DNA from: Monilinia fructicola
Lineage: Eukaryota > Ascomycota > Leotiomycetes > Helotiales > Sclerotiniaceae
Reading direction: 5' to 3'
NCBI GenBank assembly: GCA_008692225.1
Contig: VICG01000011.1
Coordinates: forward strand, 1-64,000
Length of the DNA stretch: 64,000 bases
Shown: piece by piece, positions 36,927-53,869 of the stretch
How the letters are laid out: each line of letters opens with the position of its first letter
Numbering within the stretch: the stretch's first letter is position 1
Position numbers and translations under genes: made by a program
The notes under the pieces: generated by a model
The model's database searches: none
What the model was told of the DNA's origin: nothing
The model's input: the letters and a program-made list of their open reading frames with translations, nothing else

Positions 36927-38813
36927 TTAATCCGAGACCGCACCAGCATCGATAACTTCAGATCCATCAGCAGCATCCACTCCAGTTCTACCTGATTCCC
37001 ATCCCTCCATTTCATCCCTCCCATCCTCTTTGATTAAATCCAGCAACACCAGACTATTCTTCTTGATTCTCTCAGGTCTATCAACAATTCCCCTTTCCAG
37101 AATTGTAGCTTCAGCTGTTTTGGCCCAAATATCATGCAAATCTGGTAGATTTTCTACGAGAAGTTTAAGTTCTTCTCTTCCCAACGGACGCATTGGTGGA
37201 CCTGCTGAAAGACTTGTATCCCTAATTGTTTTCTTCTCAGACATGTCTCTTCTTGCAGCGATACAATTAGGCTTGACGCAAAACCATTCGTTGCATCCTG
37301 AAGAATCATGACTTAAAGGATCAGTCGTGGTGGGAGCGACAGGTTGAGGGGCCTTCTTTCTTCCTAGATGAGCAAATTTCGAAATCTTGGATTTTGATGT
37401 GGTGGTGTTTGGTTCAATGATAGGTAAGCGACTACTTTGTAGAAAGCCATACCATTGATCAACCGCTGCTCTTCTAGCATTATATCCCTTTGTTTCCCAA
37501 AATCTTTGAGCTTGTCTCAATCCTCCCACGGTCAAGATGGTTGCATAAACCTCATCAGGTGGTCGATCCTTCAAATAACCTCTGATTGATCTTTCTACTC
37601 TTCCAACATAAGATGGAGGTCTTAATCGGCGAGAGAATGATGACATTACCAAAGGAAATACTTGATGAACATGTAATAATGTTCTATCATCATACATACT
37701 CATGACATAAGATTCAAAAGGATTGAGTGTAAAGGGTAATCTTGTTAGAGGTGCCCCACGTCTTGCAAGATGTCGTGAATAGATGTTTCGGTAGGTCTCG
37801 AAGAAATGAAAGATGGTAAAGACGAGCGGTATTAATCTTTGGCGCATCCTTTCATATTGTGGTTGAAATTCTATCTTTTGAGCTTCCGTGGTCCTCAAGA
37901 ATATCTCCTTTCGAGCTTGTAGAGAGATCATTGTTGATAGTTTCGACGCCACATGTAATCGATGCCATATTCCACCCAAATAATGTAAGTTGAGATTGGC
38001 AGGGTCTGGTAGAGGGTATAATCGTATGGTATAATCAGGTAGGGTATTTTCTGCATGATATCTTGCGATGGGTGCTTCGTTTGTTGTAATCAAAGCATGG
38101 AATGCTTTAGAAACTTGTCGCAAATCAAGTATCGTATGAATGGGTAAAGGTGCGATGATTTGGGCCTGTAATTCGACTGGTAAAGATAGGAATAGATATG
38201 AAAGAGAAGAAGTACTACCAAGATGTTAGTTATCCATCCGACAGATATGAAGTGAGAAGTGATTTCTTCACAAAGGCTACCTTTGTTTTTCAATTCTCTC
38301 CTCGATTATTTCTGGATGAGATTCAACAATTGATGAAGCTCTATGTGTAATATTAACTTTCGATCTTAAAGCTCCTAAAGACCCACTGAAACTTGGTCGA
38401 CGTTGTGTTCGAAGTGAGGTGAGATCGTGTCCAAGTGAACGTTTCCTTTGGTCGCTTGGTCTTAGAACTAGATTTTCATGATTTGCATTTCTTTGCCTTG
38501 ATGGTAAATTGAATGTTGGTCCTTCCAATGGAGATGGTTCATGATTAATTGAAGAGACTGTCGGAAGATTAGTTTGTGTATTTGATATGATTCCATTCGT
38601 AGATGTAGATGTAGTTGTAGATGAAGGTCCAGGTATATGTCCAGTTCCAGTTCCAGTTCCAATTCCAATTCCATTCCCATTTCCACTTCCACTCCCAGTT
38701 CCCGATCCAGCTCCAGTTCCATTATCAACATGCCCATTCCCATTCCCATTAATTTGTCGAAATTTGCTGAAATATCGCTCCGATGCGAATTCAGTTATAT
38801 GAAGTGGTTCCAT
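36927..38813 (-). CDS. F-box domain protein with a Gly/Thr/Ser/Asn low-complexity N-terminus
   Basis: F-box proteins usually act as substrate adaptors of SCF ubiquitin ligases. Exon 1 (38813-38281) and exon 2 (38214-36927) join in frame over a 66-bp intron ending TTGGTAG, giving about 606 residues. The N-terminal 180 residues are disordered, with alternating Gly-Ser/Thr/Asn/Ile dipeptides at about residues 31-62 encoded by a (TGGAAC/TGGGAA)-like hexamer array at 38638-38755. The F-box follows the splice junction: LSLPVELQAQIIAPLPIHTI and LDLRQVSKAFHALI. The C-terminal ~380 residues form an unrecognised domain, including LHYLGGIWHRLH, FTLNPFESYVMSMYDDRTLL and SSGCNEWFCVKPNCIAARR, which has a Cys triad. 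The target protein is unknown. Confidence 0.8.
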
Positions 38814-42178
<3,365 letters not shown>

Positions 42179-43013
42179 CCTACTTCTCGCCACCCCCCCC
42201 ATTTGGCCAGCATTTCACACCAAAAACGGCCATTTTAACGTATTTATAACTTTACGAAAAATGAATATATATTTTTTAAATTTTAATTAGAGCTTCTATA
42301 TATAATTATTAATAGATTTTGAAAAATCTTAAATTTTTGCGATTTTTTTATAAAGAAGTAATAAAAGATTATAGAAAATTCTAAATTCTTAATTTTAGAT
42401 TTGTATGTAAATCCTATACAAAATCAAAATCTTTAAAAAGAAATTATATTTATTTAACAAAAATAGCTAAAAATAATCTAAAAAAATTAAAGAATTTTAA
42501 AACCAATCTTAATCGAATATGTTATTTTAATAATATATTATTATTTATAATAAATGTTTAATATAGATTCTTAGATTTTAACAATAAAATTTTAGGTAAA
42601 AATTTTCTAATTTCAATTTACTCGATAGTTTCAAATTATTATATATATTTTCAAATAGCTTATTTATTATATATTGATTAATAGATTCTATAAAAAATTT
42701 ATAGATTATTTTTAGTTATTTTTGTTTAGAAATTATAAATATTTATTTCAAAGTTTCAATTTTGTATATGATTTCCATACAAATCCAAAACCGAAAATTC
42801 TAATTTTCTATAATCTTTTATTACTCTTTATATAAAAAATCGTAAAAATTTAAGATTTTCAGAATCTATTAATAATTATATATAAAAGCTCTAATTAAAA
42901 TTTAAAAAAATATATATTCATTTTTCGTAAAGTTATAAATACGTTAAAATGGCCGTTTTTTGGTGTGAAATGCTGGCCAAATGGGGGGGTGGCGAGAAGT
43001 AGGGTAGGCGACT
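42179..43013. mobile_element. 835-bp non-autonomous DNA transposon (MITE/fold-back type) with long inverted arms and TA target duplication
   Basis: The outer sequence AGTCGCCTACCCTACTTC at 42179 recurs inverted at the right end (..GAAGTAGGGTAGGCGACT, ending 43013). Inverted similarity continues inward for roughly 300 bp per arm, through a C8/G7 run, TTTGGCCAGCATTTCACACC, and a long AT-rich part with mostly transition differences. Both ends are flanked by TA (42177-42178 and 43014-43015), the target site of the Tc1/mariner/pogo superfamily. An AGT...ACT terminus resembles fungal Fot1/pogo elements. There is no open frame inside, so any mobility would depend on a transposase elsewhere. Superfamily assignment is inference. 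Confidence 0.85.
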
Positions 43014-43160
43014 TAATTAAATAATTAAATAATTAAATAATTAAATAATTAAATAATTAAATAATTAAATAATTAAATAATTAAATGATTAAATAATTAC
43101 ATGATTAAATAATTACATGATTAAATGATTAAATAATTAAATAAACAAAGAATTAAATAA

Positions 43161-44678
43161 ATAAAAACCTACTTCCTTAATTCAATCGTTCCTATCACTC
43201 TACATCACCAAAGATATACAGAGCATATACTACAACAACCAAAACCATCTACCTACTCGAGTCGGGTACATCTTTATTCATCTACCTACCTCAATCCATA
43301 ACCTTAATCATTACTATTATACCTCCCTATAATCAAATCTACAATCAATAACCCATAACCACTCTGACAGCAAAACCACCAAACATACGAAGTACATGCA
43401 ACCGCAAATCCATCCATGCTTATCCCCGAACAAATCAAAAGCACTAGTTCTGAGTACATCTAGACCTGTGTTTGGAAGATTCAAGCTTTTTTGGACAGGA
43501 TATTTGGCCGAGGTGGAATTTTTGGGTTGTGGGATAGCCGTTTGGGTTGGGATGGGGATGGACTGTAGATGGAGGAGGAGAGGGAGGGATGTGCAGAGTA
43601 GAGGACTATTGTAGGAGGAGTGTTTATTTGAGGTTTGTATCTAAGTCTGCACTTATTTTCTGTAGGATATAAAATACTGATATCAGATGCTAAACACTCA
43701 ATATTACCCAGGTATATTGATTAAATACTACTCGAGTAGATATTAGCTCATTATAAGAGATAATCTTGAATATACTCTGTATAAGCAATCTAAACTAGGT
43801 CATGATACCTACTCGAGTACTCACTCTATCAGAGCTTATAACATTACCTCCTACATCATGTCTACCCATTAACCACATCGTATCATTACCCAAAGATCAC
43901 ATCTATTAGTACCCCCGTGGACTTCCTATGTAGATACATACCCACTCTGTATGTGAATACCGTATCTCCATCCACCAATTCCATTCTGCCATGCTTTACT
44001 TACTCAATTACCCAACGTTCCATTCCAGCCTACTACTCTCTGTAACCATATACAGTATTGCTACCGAATGTAGTCCACATCCTCCATAGTGTAGAGACCA
44101 TAACCTACCTCCCACCCACCTAGAACCCACCACCTCCCACTGCGGTACACAGTACATACGATATCTCCCGAATCCCCAAACCCCCAGCTATCGGCAAACC
44201 TACCCACTTACCACTCACTCACTACTCCGTACTGTATCAAGTACCACCACCAAGTAACGTCAAAACCCAAATTCATTCTTCCACTACCGCACACCTACAG
44301 TACTGTACCATCATCTAGACCCCAACCAACCGTCCAATCGCTTCCTCCCTCCTCCCTCCTCCGATCTCCACATTAACGCCGTCCGTCCATATCCATATTC
44401 ATATCCATATTCATATCCATATCCACATCACAGCACAGTACAGTACACTGTACCGCACCCCCCTCGCTAAACAAACAGACCACCCACCCTCCTCAAAAGG
44501 TGGAGAAGAAAGAAGTATCGTATTGTCCTCTGCAAAATGAGGAAGGTCACGTCTCTACTGTACCATTCAAGCAATCATAGCGAATCTCTGGAACCTAGGA
44601 GAATCTAATCTATCCATCCATTCATTTATACAAGTTCCCCCCCCACACACACACAATTAACATGCTCTGGATTTACTC

Positions 44679-44710
<32 letters not shown>

Positions 44711-45310
44711 CATGCATTCATAAAATACTACCATCCTATACCATACCCATACTACACCATACTACACCATACTATACCATACATACCAAACCATACTCCT
44801 CCATCCGAAGCACAAACCAAAAGATCCGGGGCAGACAGGGCAGGCAGGGCAGGCCAAAAAAGATGAAAGTGGGTTTGTTTTCCCCATCCCATGGGCCATG
44901 GCTCCATACTGTACGTACAGTAGTGATGTGACCAAGTAAGTAATTAAGTAAGTGAGTGAGTGAGTGCGTGACTCGTGACAGCGAGGGAAGCGAAGCCGAG
45001 GAATGATTGGAATTGTGAAGTTGGAGTTTTATGGTAGAAGGTTGTCCGAGGGTCTGTGGTTTTTCTTCTTCTTTCTGCTTTGGAGTACCTCGTAAGTACA
45101 GACTCCAGAGTAAGGTTAAGGAAGGGTATTGGGTTTGTGGTTTGGTTTGGTGGTTTGGATTAAGGTTGAAGTTGAAGTTGAGGTTGAGGTTGAGATTGAG
45201 ATTTGAGTTGCTTGGGGTTTAATTGTAATGTTATATGATGGATGGATATACTCGAGTACGTACTATTTGTAGATATCGATTTGATACTAGGTAGAGAGAT
45301 GTATTAGATA
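43161..45310. other. Gene-poor region with short dispersed motifs
   Basis: No supportable gene. TACTCGAGTA occurs at 43729-43738 and 43810-43819, and TACTCCGTA near 44223. TCCATAT units lie near 44385-44430 and an (AT)n run at 44685-44711. A 63-codon frame at 45031-45222 is mostly a GTTGAA/GTTGAG repeat product. Confidence 0.45.
44685..44711 (+). repeat. (AT)n microsatellite
   Basis: An uninterrupted AT dinucleotide run of about 26 bp, flanked by non-repetitive sequence. Confidence 0.9.
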
Positions 45311-45312
45311 TA

Positions 45313-45563
45313 CTTGGCGTTGTTTTGGGTCAATGCCGGGCTAAAAATTAACTGAGAAACGGAATTTATTTTAAAAAATTATAATAAATCAACGAATCCA
45401 TTAAAAATTATAAATAAAGCTTTATAGTATTATTAAGTTAAAAATAAACGTTTAGTATATTTAAATTCTTAAAAATGGAAGTTTTATAATATATAAAAAA
45501 GAATTTAAAAGATATACTATTTTGTAGATTTTTAGCCCGGCATAGACCCAAAACAACACCAAG
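45313..45563. mobile_element. 251-bp MITE with about 36-bp inverted repeats and TA target duplication
   Basis: The left end CTTGGCGTTGTTTTGGGTC... and the right end read inverted (CTTGGTGTTGTTTTGGGTC...) match over about 36 bp through ATGCCGGGCTAAAAAT with two differences. The interior is AT-rich and non-coding. TA dinucleotides flank both ends (45311-45312 and 45564-45565). Size, TIRs and TA duplication fit a Tc1/mariner-type MITE. The ends differ from those of the 835-bp element, so it belongs to a separate family. Confidence 0.85.
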
Positions 45564-45870
45564 TATGGTACAGTGTATAATACCTACCTACACACATTTA
45601 CTTACTTTACTATGAGCTATTGTCGTTTATGGATATTTGCCTACCGACGTACTTACACAGAGAGATATTTCCAGATGTAAAAAGTTCACCAGATAGATAG
45701 AGAGAGAGAGATAGATAGATAGATAGAAAAATGGATAATTACAATGTCATCATGATATTCAAAGTGTCCAAATACAATTACATAGATACTCTCTGTCGAT
45801 TCCATCTAATCCTCAAGAATACCCAAATAAGGATATATAATATATCCCCCATTTTCACTAGTAAGTCTTA

Positions 45871-45873
<3 letters not shown>

Positions 45874-45913
<40 letters not shown>

Positions 45914-45938
45914 CAATCAATCATTCATTCATTCATTA
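45874..45938 (+). repeat. (AATC)n/(ATTC)n tetranucleotide array
   Basis: Tandem CAAT units change into TTCA units over about 65 bp, followed by a TACTCCGTA motif. Confidence 0.9.
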
Positions 45939-46375
45939 CTCCGTACATTACTATATCATCATCATCAACTTCCACCAGGCAAAGAACTTTTCCACTACAA
46001 TCAAATCAAGCAACGAACTACTCCGTACACACGTATTGCCTAGGTAGATTCAACACACGTCTATCCATCCATCCATCCCTCATCAACCATCCTCGGCATT
46101 CAATGCATTCTTTCCATTTTCTTCCTTCCATTCCTTTCTTCATTCATTCATTCATCCATCGAAAACTTCCAATCCAATCCATGACATACATACAGTACAT
46201 ACTTGCATACTTACATACTTACATACTTACATACTCACATACATACATGGACTCCGTACAGGCAACAACAACAAATGACACAATTGGGTTGGGCCAGCCG
46301 AAAACTTATTCGGCCCTATTTTCAAACCTACATTGATTTTCATCCGGATAACGGACAGCCCGCCAGCGAACAAAC

Positions 46376-46403
46376 AAACACACACACACACACACACACA
46401 CAC
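46376..46403 (+). repeat. (CA)n microsatellite
   Basis: About 26 bp of uninterrupted CA repeats. Confidence 0.9.
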
Positions 46404-46828
46404 GCAACTGTGCGGCTGATGTGATTTCCTTCTCTGGTCTAAGGTGATTTATTATACGGAGTAGCGAGAGAGAAGGAAAGAGAGGTCAGATGTTTAGATG
46501 TTTTGATGTTTAGAGATGTTTAGATGTTTAGATGGTGCTGAATGAGGGAGGGAAATGGGTTGATGGTTGGGTTATGATATTGAGGTGTTGTGATAATGGA
46601 TGAGATGGAAATGGGGTATGGGGGATTTGAATTTGGGGTGAGATTTTTGTTTAGATCATGGGTGGATGTTGGGAGGAATGGCATCGTTTGGATGAGGAGA
46701 GATGAAACGAGGGACGCTTTGAGTATTGAGGGATAGATGGATATAAAATATAGATTGAGATGAATAAATACTACGTAGATAGATATAAATTAAGAAATTA
46801 AGAAATGAATAATTTCAAAAATAATAGA

Positions 46829-47146
<318 letters not shown>

Positions 47147-47764
47147 TCAAATAATCAAATATACAATAGACTGTACTCCGCGAAGTCGTTTACAAAATCC
47201 AAAGCAGAGAGATTAAGAATAGTTAGTAAATATATAAATAAATAAATAAAAGAGATAAAGAGATATATAATATATTATATAAATATATAAATAAATAAAT
47301 AAATAAATAAAAATAAAATAATAAAATATATAAATATATAAATATTATAAATATAAAATATATAAATATATAAATATATAAATATATAAATATATAAATA
47401 TATATAATATATATAATATATAAATATATAAATAAAGAGATAAAGAGATAAAGAGATATATAAATATATATATACAAATAGATATAGTACGGATAAACAA
47501 TGAGTAGAATATAATATCTTAACCAATTAGGGGAACTAACTCGTGGAATTGAATACGGAGAACAATCGGAATGTTCCAATTGTGATAAGATGAATGAATC
47601 ATTGAATAGAAACCAAGTACTCGAGTACAAGTAGAACTAATGATTGGAACAAATGGCCCATTTCTGATAAGAGTCATCATAGAGTCATCATTGCCAAGCT
47701 ATGTGAAGGGAGTGGGATAAGGATTGGGAGATGAGTTGTTAGTTCTTATACAATACGGACGGAC

Positions 47765-47827
47765 GTATGTATGTATGTATGTATGTATGTATGTATGTAT
47801 GGGTTGTATGGGTTGTATGGGTTGTAT
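47765..47827 (+). repeat. (TATG)n array followed by GGGTTGTAT repeats
   Basis: About nine TATG units (47765-47800) are followed by three copies of a nonamer GGGTTGTAT. Confidence 0.9.
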
Positions 47828-48662
47828 CAACTTGTACGAGTAGTTCTATGTATGTACGTACGGAGTAGTTTATAAGGCTTGCTTGTATAAGGAGGGAGTG
47901 GAAAGATAATCCGATACTCAATATAATCTTACATCTGATGCGTTTCATGTGATTGATGATGAATTTGGTGTATATTTTAACGCAAATATAAATACAGATA
48001 GATGATTTTTATATATTGGATAATAACCTACGTAGTACAAGAATGAGGGTTTCGTTTCAAAGCCAAGCAAGATAGGGACGGGACGATTAGAAGAGGCTTG
48101 GAAGCCGATGATTGGTCAGACTTAGATTGATTGATTGATTGACACGTGACTCATGAATAGGAAAATACCCCAGGTATGTGGAAAGATTGATACCGTGAAT
48201 GCATCATTTTCGTAGGTGAATTTAAAGTGATTGGGCGAATCCAAGGTCAATACAGTATTAGGTATTGATTTGATTGATCAAAACGTATTGAGGTAGGTGC
48301 GTTATTAGCTTGTCACTATATATACACTTCCAATCTACTCCGTACATCTCTAGCCTTAAATTCACGTGAAAATATGGGAATTACCAGATCCTGGGTGGAA
48401 GCTTAATCATCCATCATCATAAGCTTTCGCCTTGTATCATTGCGATAAAACATCTATAGCCTCAAACTCACATCATCAACTACTCTTGTACCTACCTGGT
48501 TCACAAAATATCCATCCCGCCTTCTTCCAAGTTACCTCCAGCTTACTCAACAAGTCCTTTAACTGTCTACATACATCATACATTATACATCATACATACA
48601 TAATTCCTACATACGTGCATACTAAATCATCCTATCCTGTTTTTCATATCCAAACACCAATA

Positions 48663-49652
48663 ATGTCTTCTTCACCTTCTCCATATTCAACCTCAAAAAC
48701 TACACCCCTCATCGAAATTCACAATCCTACTCCGGTATAGATCCAAATGCCCCTCCACCACACCACCGCCACCACCTAAACCAAATTCCCGAGATGTGAG
48801 TCGTCAAGGTACACCTGCGGGAATCGTAAATCAATCATTTCCTAGACCTGGAGAAACATCAATACAACACGAAGGAAGACAAGAAGATTCTTCACGAGAA
48901 ACAACCTCAACAAATCCAAGATCCTGGGGATCAATGGCTTCCGAAGATATTGAATGATAAATCGTATGTACTACCTTACCATCTGCAGATGAGAACAAGT
49001 ATCTCACTGCAGGCACTTCTTATCCTACCTATCATGAATTTTAAGAATGTCTTTTTGAATACTACTGTGGTGCACATTACGATGATTATGAGGTTGTATA
49101 GAGAGGACAGCACAATACTACATGGTTGATGAACATCATTGACATTATACAGGAAACATGATCTCGCATCCGCTTTATCCAATCCTAACCTTCTAGCCGC
49201 TCTCACGCATTCAACATCAACCGCACATCCCATCCATTTCCACATCACAAGAACCATTAAAATCGGCATTAAATGAGAATATCGCACTAGCAACCCATCT
49301 ATTAGAACTCGAATCTCGACTTGATCACCTGCGCACATCAACTCAAGCTCAATTGTTATCTACACATGCATTGGAACGTCAATGGAAACAAAAACAATCA
49401 GAAATGGACCGAACTTTAGCTCCTTTTTCACCTAGTTCATTATATCAAAAATTGGGACAAGGGGTTCAAGAACAAGAAAATGATATGTAGAGCAATGGAA
49501 GAAAGTTTTTCTTGAGGGTGATGGAATTGCTACGGAAAGGGAAGCTAGTGATTGGGTTAGAAAGTATAGAGAGTCAAAGAAACTTTATTATTCGAGGAGA
49601 GAAAGAAGAAAGGAAAGGTGGGATGAAAGGAAGAGTTGGGGGCTGGAGATGA
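48663..49652 (+). CDS. VPS37: ESCRT-I subunit Vps37 (Mod(r) domain), with about six +1 frame shifts
   Basis: Vps37 is part of ESCRT-I, which sorts ubiquitinated cargo at endosomes. The N-terminus MSSSPSPYSTSKT and a Pro-rich stretch (TTPPPPPKPNSRDVSRQGTP) precede DPGDQWLPKILNDKS; an intron with uncertain ends follows (about 48960-49152). The Mod(r) domain reads NPNLLAALTHSTSTAHP, then LNENIALATHLLELESRLD, LERQWKQKQSEMDRTLAPFS, LYQKLGQGVQEQE, CRAMEESF, LEGDGIATEREASDWVRKY, and a C-terminal RVGGWR-type end near 49652. These pieces are spread over all three frames. Each change is +1, mostly at a short homopolymer: near 48734, 48900-48910, 49229-49231 (CCC), 49481-49484 (AAAA), 49505-49509 (TTTTT) and 49625-49628 (AAA). 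The gene is normally single-copy and conserved, so consensus errors are as likely as decay. Confidence 0.8.
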
Positions 49653-52600
49653 GGGGGTATTTCTGATATATCATATTCCGGGGAACGCACACATTTACTA
49701 CTTGCGACGAGAAGTGTTACTAGGGAGCTACGAGGATGCAGAGAACAGCTACTAGGACACACAAGACGTCATGGCATTAGATATATTTGGAGTTTCTCTG
49801 AGTTACAAAGGCTTGGTGGTTTAATCACCTCGGCCATAATACAATAAGAACAACCAGGTGGAGAAACTACGAATATACGAAATGAGAGGTTGTAGATAAG
49901 CAGTTGACTATCTTCCAATGGGAAAGAAACGATAAATGGCTGGCAAATGTTAACGTGGGAACACAAGACGATAAAGAAATGCCGACATGAAATGAACGTC
50001 ATAGTATATGTATGTACATGCCTAGTACTCACATCTGCTTCCCACAAACTCCCCCAGCTGACTATAGATGAAACGTATGCTGTCCTACGTCAAGATTGGG
50101 TATTGAGATTGGTGAAGAAATGGTTAATTAATATATGCGAGGTATGTATTAATGAAAATCGTGGGGAGGTGGATGTGGAGATGGAGATGGGGAAAGAGAT
50201 GCCGGTGGGGGAATGGGGACAGTCATCTAGACGTAGGTAGGTAGGTAGGTAGCTAGCTAATTTGTCTCTAATTAGTTCCATTTGTCGAACATATTCATTT
50301 ACATTCAGATTGACATGCACGTTCACGACGACAATGACAATGACAATGACATTGACATTTACATTGATTGATAGTGACATTGTTACCTTGTCCTGTGCTT
50401 CAGGATGCACAGCATGGACAGCATGAGCTGTATCAAGATTCACAAATCAATGGATGGTAGTGTGCATGGAAGCGGGAATGGAAGTGTACGTACGAGTCGA
50501 AGGAGAGATGAGAAGAGAAGAGAAGAAAAGGTTAATTAAAGGTATAGGTAAGAGATCCGATGATTTGTTTTCGTAGGGGTTTTGTCACGGTAGGAGATGA
50601 GGTTCGTTGGGTTGGTGATGTAAGTTGGAGGTTCAAGGCTAAAGGTTAAAGGTTGGAGGGAAGGGAAGAAAGGTCCGAATAGGGAGGGAATCAGGGGGCT
50701 GATTGGAGGTCGGGGTGGGTGAGGTGTGGAGTGTGGAGTGTGAGGGCCGGGTTTGGAGGGTGGATGGATGGATGGATGGATTTACCGGGACGTATCTGGA
50801 TGATCCGGGATAGGGGGGGGAGATGGATTGTTTTGGTTGGTTGATTGGTTGATTGGTGCAGAGGTTCATTTAGCGAGTATGGTATAGTATGATAGGGAAG
50901 ATGATATAGGATAAGGTATAATAGATAGGTAAGGTAAAGTCGAGAGATTTGATATAATCTTATCTGGGTATTTATAGAGTAGTGGTTTAAGGTTTGTTTG
51001 TTTGCTTGGGTGAGCGGGTAAACAGACAAACAGTAACGCTATAATAACTCATAAAGGGGGTTCGTATGGTGCATGGGTGTACGCGGGTATGTATATGATG
51101 TATGTGCAGATGAATCAAAAGTAAGGAGAACACAAGTAATGGTAGGGTGTATAATACTCTACATGAGGTTATTCGCTTGAAGCTCCCTTTTTTAGGATGG
51201 TTCGGTATGATGGTTTGCTTGGAGGTTGAGATGGTGAATTAGTAGATAGACAGGAAGGTACAAAGGCATTCTTAGGTGATCGCGAGTAGATGCAAGACTG
51301 TGTGTAGATAATTGGTCGGTGTCACGGCATCGTACTGCATCGTATCGCATCACATCTTCATATTGTATTGTATATAGATATGGTTATGGAGCATATTTTG
51401 TTCTCTTACACTCTATTGGTATAGTGTTGTATGGTATCATTTGTAGAGTAAACTATTGATGATCATGGTTACCTCCTTAACCGGTTACCTATGCCTTTGA
51501 TTTTACCGAGGTTATTTTTGGGGGTTGATGATGGTTGGATAGGTGGTGCACTATTTGTGGATGGTGAGTTATGGATGATGGATGATGTGATGCAATATAA
51601 TGCGATGGATGGGATATAATGAGTGAAACGTTTAGAACATTACTCGAGGAGGTAGGTATATTAGGTTTGGTTATACGTGTAGGTAAGTCAGTGAGTCAAT
51701 ACTACGTTTTATATTAATCATATTTTTCTGTTTCCATCTCTCATTCTTAGAAACTCATTCCTCGAAGTCAATAAAGTATACATATAAAACTTTCATTATT
51801 GTATATGCACATAAATTAAGAACGAGTCATCAAGAATATAGTAAAGGTAGTAAGAGTGAGCTGCAACACATTAGATTGGACAAACTGATATTATACAAAT
51901 ACGAGATTACCATGTCAATGTGGCTTTCTGGCGATTTGGCCAGTCTTTCAGGTACCGGATGATCTGGACAGTTGAGCATGTGGATACGAGGAGGTGGGTG
52001 AAGATGTGAGGTGGGATTGGCTTTTTAGGGCATGTGATGGATGTGTGGAAGTATATAGATACGTAGATATGTATATGTGTGACTGGATAATACGTATAGA
52101 TATAGAATTAGAATCTAGACTTGTACATTGGAGATGGCAAGTATAGTTTGATTGAGGTTAGGATTAAGTGATTTTACTCCAAATATTGTACTGTTTTGTT
52201 CTTGAAGACTGAGATCAATGGAATAGGGGAGTGCTTCGAATTGTTTTGAATGAGGGGGAAAATTCTGAAATTCGGAAATATGAGGACACCTGGGGAAACT
52301 CGCTATCTTACAGTAATGCAATGAATAGAATGTAGCATGAATGCTAAGCTCTGTTCTTTGTTGCGAATCTAGTGAATGATTAAGCTATTGAGGTACTATG
52401 TATTGAGGAATCGAAGTATCTATTGATGAAGAGGGTGCAGCGTACTTACTTTTTCGATATATCACCAGCACGTCATTTTTAATCCTAACTTTCCATTAGG
52501 GTGATGGGTCGATGAAGTAAACTTGAGGATATATATTGTGATCATTAGAGTTGTGTTGACTAGTTGTTTGAGCATCAAGCTTTAAGTATGAAGCATTATA

Positions 52601-53869
52601 ACCTTTAACTAGCAGTTATTCAAGTCAAATAGTATCTAGAATAGATTGAATTGAGAGATAGCGAAACCTATAGGATAAAATAGAATGAGATAGAAAGGAG
52701 ATATTGAAATGAGAAGATTTAAAGATAGATGAGTGTTGCTTAGATAATGAGCAGTTACCAGTGTTTGGAATGAAAAAAAAAGTTATAAATAATGGAATCT
52801 ATTCTCGTTTGAGAGTTCTTAGACAAATTGTATTTACAATAAATACAGTAGAATACCCATCAGGGAGTTAGACGTAGCAATATCACAAATAAACTACAAA
52901 AACTGCTAGCCAGCAATGTAAATAAGGAGGCCTATATCATCTAGAAGTTATAATATAAAGACGCATTTTTGAAAAAAACTAGAATAACAAACTATACTAC
53001 TTCTGATCCGCTAAGTAATGAATCATCATTATTAAATACAAATGGTACTCTATACCTCTACTTTCATATGAACTTGAAGATGTATGTGTGTGAATAATAA
53101 GTGATATAGGGGGAAAATTAGACGAAATTAAGATATAAGCGAATAGTAACTAATTTTGTCTTCTTAGACTGCGAAGCGAATTAATGCAGATATTGGAATT
53201 TATTGTATTTGTAAATTTACTAATATATATGCTAGACTTAACATGGCGAGTATTCTCATTATTAATGATAAATGATATTCCAGCGATCTGTTCTAGGCTC
53301 ACAGACGAGGTGTTATACTAAATATGTCCACAACATACGGGCTGTATATAGCAAGTGATGGTTGTCACTGTGTTTTTTATTGTGCGGCCACCGCGTTCTC
53401 AGTGGATTTGGCAACCAGCTTTCATTTCTGTATGATTGAGATTGAGGAAATAAAAGATTCTTGGAATTGTTTGGGACAAACTAATGTATATCGTATATAT
53501 CAGGCTTTAATTGTACCTCCAGGACGGGATGTTGAACATTGTTAGATGTGGTATTTTTATGTAAGTCAAGTCACCCGAGTCTATCAATGAAATGTTTTTG
53601 GAACTCAACCATGTCAGCCTGGATTTTCTTCCTCGTCAAGATTGAGATGTCACCCTATTTTTTCTTCTTTGTTTTGGATGTACATTGGATACCTACGATA
53701 CAACGCAACTGGAAGGTTTCCTGATGCGGAAAATTTATTGTTTTCCTCGCCTTTGTCTGATATCTATAGCTCTAATAAAGGATTCATTACGAGAATTTTA
53801 TATACCTGCCATTATATTGAATACTCCTGCATATTACCTGAAGATTCAATAACTATTTAATGGCTCACA
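49653..53869. other. 4-kb gene-poor region
   Basis: No supportable gene. A GGTA array lies at about 50234-50255, GACAAT/GACATT units near 50330-50360 and GGAT units near 50761-50780. Short frames at 53324-53860 (for example 53642-53860, plus) form a possible decayed segment directly before the coiled-coil gene, but they show no recognisable domain. Confidence 0.4.

Noticed and set aside
45031..45222. 63-codon frame with Leu-Lys/Leu-Arg repeats
   Set aside because: Its C-terminal half is made by a GTTGAA/GTTGAG simple repeat.
45874..45938. Regularly spaced repeats as a CRISPR-like array
   Set aside because: They are contiguous tetranucleotides without spacers, in a eukaryotic genome.
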